Below are positions 8,417 to 15,551 of a stretch of DNA of 64,000 nucleotides, piece after piece. Within the stretch, counting starts at the first letter, position 1; every line of letters starts with the position of its first letter. The notes under the pieces are model-generated. The model was not told where the DNA came from. It did no database searches and saw only the letters and a list, made by a program, of their open reading frames with translations. The translations under genes and the position numbers were made by a program. The DNA is from Aquirhabdus sp. (GTDB taxonomy: Bacteria; Pseudomonadota; Gammaproteobacteria; Pseudomonadales; Moraxellaceae), in the NCBI GenBank assembly GCA_030149815.1, contig JASLHI010000022.1, forward strand, positions 12,996-76,995, written 5' to 3'.

Positions 8417-9379
8417 ATGAATGCACCAGCAATCAAAAGCGCTATGCTCAAAACATCTAAAGCAAAATCACGAAATCAAATATCTGATTATGCGAGTAAA
8501 GAGCCAATTCCAATTCGTCATTTAGATATTGGATTCGATGGTTATAAAGTTGATGTCGAATTCTATATGAACAATCAGTTTGCGACGTTGTTCTTTGCAA
8601 CGTTGTCTGTTTTCCTGACTTACGGTGAAGACCTCGTGATCGAAACTGCACGTCATCATCGTAACTTATTGACAGACCCAGTGTTGAAGCAACGCGTGAC
8701 AGCATTAATTGGTCAGGAAGCCATTCACTCCAAGCTTCACAATGAATACAACGATGCCATTAAAGATGTTGATTATCCAGTGACGTTTTATCGATTCTTG
8801 GGTGAGCAATTCTTTAAGCATGTATTCCTGCGTTTCCCTCAGCCGTTGAAACTGTCCATGATGGCAGGGATTGAGCATTTTACGGCTGTTCTTGCTGAAT
8901 ACATGATGAAGCATGAGAAGAATTTTTATTATACGGATGATGTCAAATCTCGTGCGCTATGGATGTGGCACATGCTTGAAGAGTCAGAGCATAAAGACAT
9001 TGCCTATGATGTGTATCAGGTATTGAATGGTAGTTATCCGCTCCGCATCAGTGGCTTCTTGCTGGCGTACGGAACGATTCTGGGCTTGGTTCCTTTTGCG
9101 GCGTTCCTTGTGCCTGTGTTCCGTAAACCACAAGAAATGCTGACCAAGAAATTCTGGAAAGATGCCAAGCGTGGTGTAGGACTCGTTTTTGGTCTTAAAG
9201 ATGGCGTATTCGGCAGTACTCAACGTCAGATTTTTGACTATCTGCGCCGAGATTTCCATCCGAATGACCACGATACAACTGAGTATCTTGAATATTACAA
9301 GAAGAAACTCTTGTCCGAAGGTGGATCAATACACCCTTACTTCGTCAGAGAGTTCACACCTAAAGTACAGGCTGCATAA
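8417..9379 (+). CDS. 'Metal-dependent hydrolase' family protein with di-iron four-helix motif
   Basis: 320 aa, resembling the family annotated as predicted metal-dependent hydrolase (PF10118 type). The sequence shows Glu71 or Glu76, Glu101-x2-His104, Glu153 and Glu189-x2-His192: the E...ExxH...E...ExxH ligand set of ferritin-like di-iron oxygenases. A hydrophobic stretch (GFLLAYGTILGLVPFAAFLV) near residues 210-235 suggests membrane contact. ATG 8417 is preceded by AAGGA at good spacing; an upstream TTG at 8399 is unlikely. First gene of an operon with an SDR and a BVMO-type monooxygenase, so an oxygenase role in lipid or hydrocarbon oxidation is plausible but not proven. Confidence 0.8.
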   Translation: MNAPAIKSAMLKTSKAKSRNQISDYASKEPIPIRHLDIGFDGYKVDVEFYMNNQFATLFFATLSVFLTYGEDLVIETARHHRNLLTDPVLKQRVTALIGQEAIHSKLHNEYNDAIKDVDYPVTFYRFLGEQFFKHVFLRFPQPLKLSMMAGIEHFTAVLAEYMMKHEKNFYYTDDVKSRALWMWHMLEESEHKDIAYDVYQVLNGSYPLRISGFLLAYGTILGLVPFAAFLVPVFRKPQEMLTKKFWKDAKRGVGLVFGLKDGVFGSTQRQIFDYLRRDFHPNDHDTTEYLEYYKKKLLSEGGSIHPYFVREFTPKVQAA

Positions 9380-9440
9380 ACACGATCACCATTACAGCCA
9401 TCCTATCATGTGGCTGTTTCATAGAATTTTGAGGTCAATC

Positions 9441-10274
9441 ATGGGTTTATTTGGTAAGAAAAGTAAGAAACCGAGTCAGCAAGCCTATGCTGTCGTCACA
9501 GGCGCGGGTAGTGGGATTGGTCGCAGCTTTGCGCTAGAAATTGGCAAACGTGGCGGTACAGTCGTCTGTGCAGACATCAATCTGGCAGCTGCCGAGGAAA
9601 CCGTCAAACTGCTCAACCAAATCGGTGCGAAGGGTTTTGCCCTCAAATGTGATGTGGGTGATGCCGAACAAGTCAAAGCATTATCCGAACAAGCTGAACA
9701 GTTGATGCAGCATCCGACGACACTGGTGATCAACAATGCGGGTGTAGGTCTAGGCGGTAAGTTTGACGAACTGACCCTAGACGATTGGAAATGGTGTATG
9801 CACGTCAACCTGTGGGGTGTGATTCACGGTTGCCATTACTTTGTACCGAAGTTTAAACAACAAGGGTTTGGCGCGATTATTAATGTCGCATCAGCTGCGT
9901 CTTATACGGCTGCGCCAGAGATGACCGCGTATAACGTGACCAAAGCTGGCGTTCGCGCATTGTCTGAAACGTTGTCGGCTGAACTGAGAAAATTCAACAT
10001 TAAAGTCAATGTGTTGTGCCCGACTTTAGTCCCAACCAATATCATCAAGAATGGTCGTATTCCAGACCGTTATTCCAAACTTGCTGATCATGCCTTGATG
10101 AACTTCGCGATGACAACCAGTGATTCGGTGGCAAAACTTACCCTAGATCGTTTGGATAAAGATGAGCTGTATACCATTCCGCAGATGGATGCCAAGCTGT
10201 TCTGGTTGATGAAACGCGCGTCGCCGAGTTTGTATACCAAATTCCTTGGTACGTCTTACAAATTTGTTAAATAA
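9441..10274 (+). CDS. Short-chain dehydrogenase/reductase (SDR)
   Basis: 277-aa classical SDR using NAD(P)(H). It has the Rossmann motif TGAGSGIG near the N-terminus, NNAG at the fourth strand, the catalytic Ser in INVASAAS and the pair YNVTK (Tyr/Lys). ATG 9441 has a GAGGT ribosome binding site at 9431-9435; an in-frame upstream extension overlaps the previous gene and is rejected. Second gene of the operon, 61 bp after the di-iron-motif gene and 23 bp before the flavin monooxygenase. It could oxidise an alcohol to the ketone used by a Baeyer-Villiger enzyme; substrate unknown. Confidence 0.92.
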   Translation: MGLFGKKSKKPSQQAYAVVTGAGSGIGRSFALEIGKRGGTVVCADINLAAAEETVKLLNQIGAKGFALKCDVGDAEQVKALSEQAEQLMQHPTTLVINNAGVGLGGKFDELTLDDWKWCMHVNLWGVIHGCHYFVPKFKQQGFGAIINVASAASYTAAPEMTAYNVTKAGVRALSETLSAELRKFNIKVNVLCPTLVPTNIIKNGRIPDRYSKLADHALMNFAMTTSDSVAKLTLDRLDKDELYTIPQMDAKLFWLMKRASPSLYTKFLGTSYKFVK

Positions 10275-10297
10275 CAGAATTTTATAGGTAAACGTCT

Positions 10298-11869
10298 ATG
10301 ACAGCTCAAATTAAAACCGCAAATTCTACTGAAAAGACCGCACAGAATTCTGCTCACATCTTTGATAGCTTTATTGTTGGCTCTGGTATTTCTGGGATTG
10401 CGACCGCGATTCGTTTGGATCAAGAAGGCTATACCAATTACAAGATTATTGAGAAAGCTAGCCGCGTTGGTGGTACATGGCGTGAAAACACTTATCCAGG
10501 TTGTGGCTGTGATGTGCCATCGTCTTTGTATTCATACTCGTTTGCACCTAGTGCGAAATGGAGTCATCTGTTTGCAAGACAGCCAGAAATCCTGAGCTAT
10601 CTGGAAGAAGTCAGCGAAAATTTCAATGTGAAATCACGCATTGAATTTAACACCGAGCTACTGAAAGCCACTTGGGATGAAGAACGTCATCTTTGGGTCA
10701 TGGATACGACTAGCGGGCAATATTTGTCACGCACCGTCGTTTTTGCGACGGGCCCAATCACAGAGGCGCAAATTCCGCGTCTGGAAGGGCTGGATACGTT
10801 TACAGGTGAAATGTTCCACTCAGCCAAATGGAATCATGACTATGATTTAACTGGCAAGCGCATTGCGGTCATTGGCACGGGTGCATCAGCGATTCAGTTT
10901 GTGCCACAGATTCAACCCTTGGCAAAAGAGTTGTATGTATTCCAACGTACTGCACCGTGGGTCGTGCCGAAACCAGATACCGATCTCGGTGATTTCAGTA
11001 AATCGATCATTGCGAAATATCCATTTATCCAGAAAGGCTGGCGTAAGGCAGTGGCGCAGTCACTCAATGCCATCAACTTCGGTTTGCGTAATCCCGCCGT
11101 GTTGAAGCCTGTCGGTGAGGTGTTCAAACAAGTCCTGAAAGCACAGGTAAAAGATCCTGAGCTGCTGAAAAACGTGACGCCAAACTTTACCATTGGCTGT
11201 AAACGTTTGTTGTTCGCGAACAACTATTATCCAGCATTACAGCAACCGAATACCACATTGATTCCACATGGTTTAGTGAAAGTCGAAGGCAATACCGTGA
11301 TTGCTGCCAATGGCGAGCGTCATGAAGTCGATGTCATCATCTGGGGTACAGGTTTTGAAGTGTCGCATCCGCCGATTGGTAAGCGCGTATCGAATGTGAA
11401 CGGTGAGGTCTTGGCTGATCTTTGGAAAAATACTTCACCTGAAGCTTACTTGGGTGCGAGCATTGAAAATGTACCGAATGCTTTCTTGGTATTAGGTCCA
11501 AACGTTTTGGTCTATGACTCATTTATTGGCTTGGCAGAAGCACAGCTTAATTTCATCGTTGATGGTTTGATGAAAATGAAGTTGCAGGGCATCACCAAGA
11601 TGATGATCAAACCTGAAGTCATCAAGAAGCATAATGACCTCGTTCAGAAGAATATTAAAACCACCGTGTTTAATGCGGGTGGTTGTAAGAGCTATTATCT
11701 GGATCAGAACGGTCGTAACTTTGCCGCGTGGCCTTGGTCATTGGCAAAGTTGAAAGAGCGCCTTAAATCATTGGATTTGAATGATTATCAAGTGACCTAT
11801 GGTTCAGATCGTCCTACGCAGGCTGTGAAAGCTAAGCAAGCGGCAAAGCAGCCAGAAACAGTGTCGTAA
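10298..11869 (+). CDS. Flavin-containing monooxygenase, Baeyer-Villiger type
   Basis: 523 aa. It has the FAD-binding GSGISGIATAIRL near residue 30 and a second, NADPH-binding GxGxSA motif (VIGTGASAIQ). Near residues 168-178 it has FTGEMFHSAKW, which fits the BVMO fingerprint FxGxxxHxxxW. Such enzymes insert oxygen next to a ketone to form an ester or lactone using NADPH and O2. Last gene of the operon with the di-iron-motif protein and the SDR, closed by a strong terminator. In related bacteria similar enzymes act on long-chain or cyclic ketones; the true substrate cannot be read from the sequence. Confidence 0.9.
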   Translation: MTAQIKTANSTEKTAQNSAHIFDSFIVGSGISGIATAIRLDQEGYTNYKIIEKASRVGGTWRENTYPGCGCDVPSSLYSYSFAPSAKWSHLFARQPEILSYLEEVSENFNVKSRIEFNTELLKATWDEERHLWVMDTTSGQYLSRTVVFATGPITEAQIPRLEGLDTFTGEMFHSAKWNHDYDLTGKRIAVIGTGASAIQFVPQIQPLAKELYVFQRTAPWVVPKPDTDLGDFSKSIIAKYPFIQKGWRKAVAQSLNAINFGLRNPAVLKPVGEVFKQVLKAQVKDPELLKNVTPNFTIGCKRLLFANNYYPALQQPNTTLIPHGLVKVEGNTVIAANGERHEVDVIIWGTGFEVSHPPIGKRVSNVNGEVLADLWKNTSPEAYLGASIENVPNAFLVLGPNVLVYDSFIGLAEAQLNFIVDGLMKMKLQGITKMMIKPEVIKKHNDLVQKNIKTTVFNAGGCKSYYLDQNGRNFAAWPWSLAKLKERLKSLDLNDYQVTYGSDRPTQAVKAKQAAKQPETVS

Positions 11870-11889
11870 GAGTTGATGTGGTGAGATGC

Positions 11890-11925
11890 GCCCCGTAAGG
11901 TTTTTAGCCTTGCGGGGCGTTTTTA
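11890..11925 (+). terminator. Rho-independent terminator after the BVMO operon
   Basis: An 11-pair stem (GCCCCGTAAGG / CCTTGCGGGGC, one G-U) at 11890-11918 followed by a run of T. It ends the 8417-11869 operon. Confidence 0.93.
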
Positions 11926-11950
11926 TTTTTGGTGGTTTTGTGAGCAAATT

Positions 11951-11972
11951 TAGCGTAGGTTTTAACCCACGA
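11951..11972 (+). repeat. REP-like repeat, copy A
   Basis: TAGCGTAGG followed by TTTTAACCCACGA resembles two further copies at 12063-12086 (opposite orientation) and 12506-12533. Each contains a GGGTT..AACCC core or a decayed form of it. Copies A and B face each other across a 90-bp AT-rich spacer. Confidence 0.55.
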
Positions 11973-12062
11973 GCTGCATATGCTTGATAACCTTCGTTAA
12001 ACTCATATCAATATTTTTAGCGCAGCTTTAAAGTTCGATCGAATCCAAGATACAAATGTAAA

Positions 12063-12086
12063 TTGTGGGTTGAAATCCATGCTACG
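12063..12086 (-). repeat. REP-like repeat, copy B
   Basis: Read on the minus strand it is CGTAGCATGGATTTCAACCC plus ACAA, matching copy C at roughly 20 of 24 positions. It ends 4 bp before the stop codon of the 12091-12456 gene. Confidence 0.6.
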
Positions 12087-12090
12087 TTTG

Positions 12091-12456
12091 CTAATTAATC
12101 CCCAACCAACACCTTGCATGTGCTTTTGAATATTTACCTAGTAGTTTCTCAATCTGTTGCCATAAAGTATTCGTTTGACCTGTCTCAGCTACCAGAGCCT
12201 CCAGTAAGCCAGTAGCTACAGCCGTTTTTAGTAGCTGATTCTCAGATATCATTGCACTTTCGATTTGCTGAAATAAAAATTCTTTACTGTCAATTTGATC
12301 GAAATGATGTGCTATAGCATGACCTAAAGCAGCAAATATAATAATTACAGGTGGAGCATCAGGTAACCAATCGTCATAAGTATCTTTCAGCTCATTTTGT
12401 AAGAGATCAGATGTCTTAATTAGTTCTTCAACAAACTGTGTGCAAGCTACTTCCAT
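12091..12456 (-). CDS. Unknown 121-aa protein
   Basis: I do not recognise this protein with confidence; it may belong to one of the small uncharacterised alpha-helical DUF families. It starts MEVACTQFVEELIK, is mostly helical and mildly acidic, and shows no signal peptide or membrane segment. ATG 12456 is chosen because GGAAG lies 7 bases upstream; the longer frame beginning at 12585 merely reads through a REP-like repeat. The gene is bracketed by repeat copies B and C and lies downstream of another unknown small gene and the AraC regulator on the same strand, so it could be the distal member of that transcript. Confidence 0.6.
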   Translation of the reverse strand: MEVACTQFVEELIKTSDLLQNELKDTYDDWLPDAPPVIIIFAALGHAIAHHFDQIDSKEFLFQQIESAMISENQLLKTAVATGLLEALVAETGQTNTLWQQIEKLLGKYSKAHARCWLGIN

Positions 12457-12505
12457 TATTTTCTTCCCAGCGCATTTTGCATATCGTGCAATACGTTTAA
12501 AGTGC

Positions 12506-12533
12506 CGTAGCTTGGGTTTCAACCCACGACTAC
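12506..12533. repeat. REP-like repeat, copy C
   Basis: The clearest copy: GTAG, then GGGTT-TC-AACCC, then CTAC, an imperfect palindrome able to fold as a hairpin. It overlaps the TAG stop codon of the 12530-12847 gene and fills the spacer to the next gene. Confidence 0.65.
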
Positions 12534-12847
12534 TTTTGCTTATACCAATTTTCATACTCACCCAAATACTGTAATAGAGGAGCAATGTGCATTAGCATGA
12601 TAGGAGGAATTTCTGTATCTTCATCTTCCCACTCTAAAGACGACATAACAAAATCTAGATCATCATATAGGCTACCGATACTATGCTCGCTAATTTCTTC
12701 AGACACTTTATATTTCTTATCTCCTAATATTTCAAAATAATAGTCTTCGGATAAGTTTAAATTTTCAACTTGGAGAGTATTGAATATGTGATCAAATATT
12801 CTATCAATTGAATGTTTTAATTTCCTAAGATCAAGGCTTTTTTCCAT
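12530..12847 (-). CDS. Unknown acidic 105-aa protein
   Basis: Begins MEKSLDLRKLKHSIDRIF and is rich in Asp/Glu (for example SLEWEDEDTEIPP); no signal, membrane segment or known motif is visible. The size and acidity resemble immunity-type or DNA-mimic proteins, but that is only an impression. ATG 12847 lies 1 nt past the TGA of the AraC-family gene and has a GGGAGGAAG ribosome binding site inside that gene's 3' end, so translation is probably coupled to the regulator. Its stop codon lies inside REP copy C. Confidence 0.6.
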   Translation of the reverse strand: MEKSLDLRKLKHSIDRIFDHIFNTLQVENLNLSEDYYFEILGDKKYKVSEEISEHSIGSLYDDLDFVMSSLEWEDEDTEIPPIMLMHIAPLLQYLGEYENWYKQK

Positions 12848-12848
12848 A

Positions 12849-13883
12849 TCACTTCCTCCCTTCAATCAACCCCGCCCTAAACTCATTCGGCCCAACTTGA
12901 GCAATGGCTTTAAATGCACGGGTAAAATTAGCAAGGTCTGAGTAGCCTAATTCATAAGCAATCTGTGTAGCAGTCAGCTCAGGTTTTCCTAGCATTTCTA
13001 TGGCTTTTTCATGACGTATCTTTTGCGAAAGTTGCCTGAATCCAACACCTTCATTTTTGAGGTATCGATCCAGCGTTCGAGCAGACAGATTCAAGAGACT
13101 TGCCAGATCGCCAAGTGTCGTGATGCCATCGCTGGATTCGCGTAGCATCATGCTGACCCAATCAACAACTTTTCCATCATTCATAAAATGACGGATTTGA
13201 TCACGGCAACGATTTTCAACCATTTGCAGCGAGTAGGGATCAGCAAGTGCCAATTTATGCTGACCAATTTCGGCTGGAAGTTTCAGGCGAATTCCAGCGG
13301 TAACTTCCCATGAGAAGTGACAGCGCGCTTCTTTGAGTTCGAGATAACGGCTGATATGAGCAGGTTCTGGAATGGAAAAATAAAGATCATATCGCGGCAT
13401 TTGATGTTCAAGTAAATCGCGCAAGACAAAATGAAAAGCCACTGCAATCGCTTCTAAATGAAAGACTAAAGTCTGCGAATTCATCGATACGATGGGACGT
13501 ATGATGAAGTTAATCTGATGATGATCATTTTGATATTGCATGCGAAAGATCGGCATGATGAGCCGAAAATACCGAGCAACCAGCCGCATCGCCGTTTCGA
13601 TATTGGGGCTCGTCATGATGCCATATCCCAAAATGGCATGTGAGGTGAGCTTAAGTGCCTTGCCGAGTTCAATCGCAAGATCACTGCGCTGTGACGCCTG
13701 CGATACTGCATCGATGATGCGCTCCACCTGCGGCAACGTCAGTAGAGCATCAGGTTTGGTCAATGCCTCGTAGTCAATATTGGCTGCTTCCAAGACCTGT
13801 TTGAAATTAATATTTTCTCGCTCTAGCACCACGCCTAGATATAAGTAATATCGTGCAGGAATTTCAGGGAGATTCACTTTCAT
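12849..13883 (-). CDS. AraC/XylS-family transcriptional regulator, AlkR-like by position
   Basis: 344 aa. The N-terminal ~200 residues resemble the arabinose-binding-like domain of OruR-type regulators (VVLERENINFKQVLEAANID, LELGKALKLTSHAILGYG pattern). The C-terminal ~100 residues are an AraC double helix-turn-helix (LASLLNLSARTLDRYLKNEG and ELGYSDLANFTRAFK). It is divergent from the alkane monooxygenase gene, the arrangement of alkR and alkM in Acinetobacter, so it probably controls alkB in response to hydrocarbons. ATG 13883 is chosen over 13961 as the normal family start (MKVNLPEIPARYY). Confidence 0.88.
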   Translation of the reverse strand: MKVNLPEIPARYYLYLGVVLERENINFKQVLEAANIDYEALTKPDALLTLPQVERIIDAVSQASQRSDLAIELGKALKLTSHAILGYGIMTSPNIETAMRLVARYFRLIMPIFRMQYQNDHHQINFIIRPIVSMNSQTLVFHLEAIAVAFHFVLRDLLEHQMPRYDLYFSIPEPAHISRYLELKEARCHFSWEVTAGIRLKLPAEIGQHKLALADPYSLQMVENRCRDQIRHFMNDGKVVDWVSMMLRESSDGITTLGDLASLLNLSARTLDRYLKNEGVGFRQLSQKIRHEKAIEMLGKPELTATQIAYELGYSDLANFTRAFKAIAQVGPNEFRAGLIEGRK

Positions 13884-13937
13884 GGTGCAAGACTTCTGCT
13901 GATGCGTCGAGTCTATTGTCTGAAAATGATAAGATGA

Positions 13938-13952
13938 TGTCAATAAATGACA
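13938..13952. promoter_or_regulatory. Inverted repeat between araC-type gene and alkB
   Basis: TGTCA-ATAAA-TGACA lies in the 131-bp divergent intergenic region, 63 bp before the alkB start. It may be an operator or part of a promoter; evidence is the symmetry only. Confidence 0.3.
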
Positions 13953-14014
13953 ATGTGGCATTGGCTGTTTAAATCATACTCACATCACCATTTATGCGAT
14001 TGGCAGAGGTTGTG

Positions 14015-15211
14015 ATGAGTACATTCATGAAAGAGGATATTTTCGACAATCAACAAACAAATCAATATGTCGATAAAAAAAGACGGCTCTGGCTACTTGG
14101 ACCATCTGTTCCAGTGATAGGGATTGCTGCGATGGCAGGTTATCAGTTCGGGCCGAAATGGACTCGCAAACTTTGTGCTGGTTTTGGGCCGATTTTGTTG
14201 CATGGTATCATTCCCGCACTGGATAAATTAATTGGCGATGACCAACAAAATCCCCCGAACTCAGCCGTGAAAGGTTTAGAAGACGATCCGTACTACGCAA
14301 AGATCGTCAAGCTTTATATTCCTCTGCAATATGCCGCCAATATTTATGGGGCTTATTTATCAAGCCGTAAAAGCACACCGCTGGCAGATCAAGTTTTGCT
14401 AGGAAGTTTGCTCGGTGTTATCAATGGCGTCGCAATCAATACGGCTCATGAACTTAGCCATAAGCAGAGCAAAGTTGATCATATTTTATCTCATTTGGCA
14501 CTTGCCCCGACAGGATATAACCATTTTCGAGTCGAGCATCCTTATGGACATCATCGCCGCGTTGCGACTCCTGAAGATCCTGCATCTTCGAGAATGGGTG
14601 AATCGTTCTGGAAGTTCTTACCGAGAACAGTGATTGGCAGTTTTAAATCCGCGATCGAAATTGAGTCCAGACGCCTTAAACGCAAAAATCAGAAATTCTG
14701 GTCGATACACAATGAGTTACTACAAGGCTGGCTCATGTCGGCAGGCTTCCATGCGGGAATGATTGCCCTGTTTGGTAAACGCACGATACCGTTTTTGGCG
14801 ACTCAATCGCTGTATGGCATTACATTATTTGAGATCATTAACTATGTCGAGCACTATGGTTTAAAACGCCAAAAACTGGAGAATGGTCAATATGAACGCA
14901 CATTGCCAGAACACAGTTGGAATAACAACAATATCGTGACCAACCTATTCTTGTACCAGCTTCAACGTCATTCGGATCATCACGCCAATCCGACACGCAG
15001 CTTTCAGGCGTTGAGACATTTTGATGATGCGCCGCAGCTACCGAGTGGATATGGATCAATGATTCTGCCTGCACTGTTTCCAAAATGGTGGTATAGCATC
15101 ATGGATCAGCGCGTGGTCGATCATTACCAAGGTGATTTGAATAAAGCCAATATGGATCTTGACGCCAAGGCACGCTTATTTAAGAAATATGACGTTAAGG
15201 AAACGACCTGA
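14015..15211 (+). CDS. alkB: Alkane 1-monooxygenase (integral-membrane di-iron)
   Basis: 398 aa. Hydroxylates the terminal carbon of n-alkanes using O2 and electrons from rubredoxin; inner membrane. All family histidine boxes are present: HELSHK at 145-150, HPYGHH at 175-180 followed by TPEDPASSR, LQRHSDHHA ending at residue 324, plus NYVEHYG near 280. ATG 14015 is preceded by AGAGGT; an in-frame ATG at 13994 is possible but has no ribosome binding site. The rubredoxin gene follows after 88 bp, the electron donor for the reaction. Called alkM in Acinetobacter. Confidence 0.96.
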   Translation: MSTFMKEDIFDNQQTNQYVDKKRRLWLLGPSVPVIGIAAMAGYQFGPKWTRKLCAGFGPILLHGIIPALDKLIGDDQQNPPNSAVKGLEDDPYYAKIVKLYIPLQYAANIYGAYLSSRKSTPLADQVLLGSLLGVINGVAINTAHELSHKQSKVDHILSHLALAPTGYNHFRVEHPYGHHRRVATPEDPASSRMGESFWKFLPRTVIGSFKSAIEIESRRLKRKNQKFWSIHNELLQGWLMSAGFHAGMIALFGKRTIPFLATQSLYGITLFEIINYVEHYGLKRQKLENGQYERTLPEHSWNNNNIVTNLFLYQLQRHSDHHANPTRSFQALRHFDDAPQLPSGYGSMILPALFPKWWYSIMDQRVVDHYQGDLNKANMDLDAKARLFKKYDVKETT

Positions 15212-15299
15212 TTATTAGGTTGCTTTAACGCTTGTTTTGGCTTTTTTTGCAATCAATAAGGCGTTGCTCTCTGAAATCTATGCCGAGATAGGAAGTGAT

Positions 15300-15464
15300 A
15301 TGAAAAAGTATCAGTGCGTGGTGTGTGGTTTGATTTACGATGAGGCAGAAGGTTGGCCAATGGATGGTATTGCGGCGGGGACACGCTGGGTCGATATTCC
15401 TGACAGCTGGGTCTGCCCAGATTGTGGGGTAGCTAAACTGGATTTTGAAATGGTTGAAATTTAA
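15300..15464 (+). CDS. rubA: Rubredoxin
   Basis: 54-aa iron protein with the two Cys pairs YQCVVCGLIYDE and WVCPDCGVAK that bind one Fe. It passes electrons from rubredoxin reductase to AlkB. AGGAAG at 15290-15295 supports ATG 15300. It follows alkB on the same strand and is closed by a strong terminator. The reductase (rubB) is not in the window. Confidence 0.95.
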   Translation: MKKYQCVVCGLIYDEAEGWPMDGIAAGTRWVDIPDSWVCPDCGVAKLDFEMVEI

Positions 15465-15480
15465 AGAAGATTAAAAAACT

Positions 15481-15517
15481 AAAGCCCTATTATGAATGAT
15501 CATAGTAGGGCTTTTTT
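15481..15517. terminator. Terminator between rubA and glmS
   Basis: A 15-pair stem with one G-U (15481-15495 with 15500-15514) and a 4-base loop, flanked by A and T tracts, so it can act on both convergent transcripts. Confidence 0.93.
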
Positions 15518-15551
15518 GAGGCTTCTATTTGGAATTTTTAACTATGAAATT

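Noticed and set aside
9189..9440. Upstream extension of the SDR reading frame
   Set aside because: It overlaps the preceding gene; ATG 9441 has a clear ribosome binding site and the normal SDR N-terminus.
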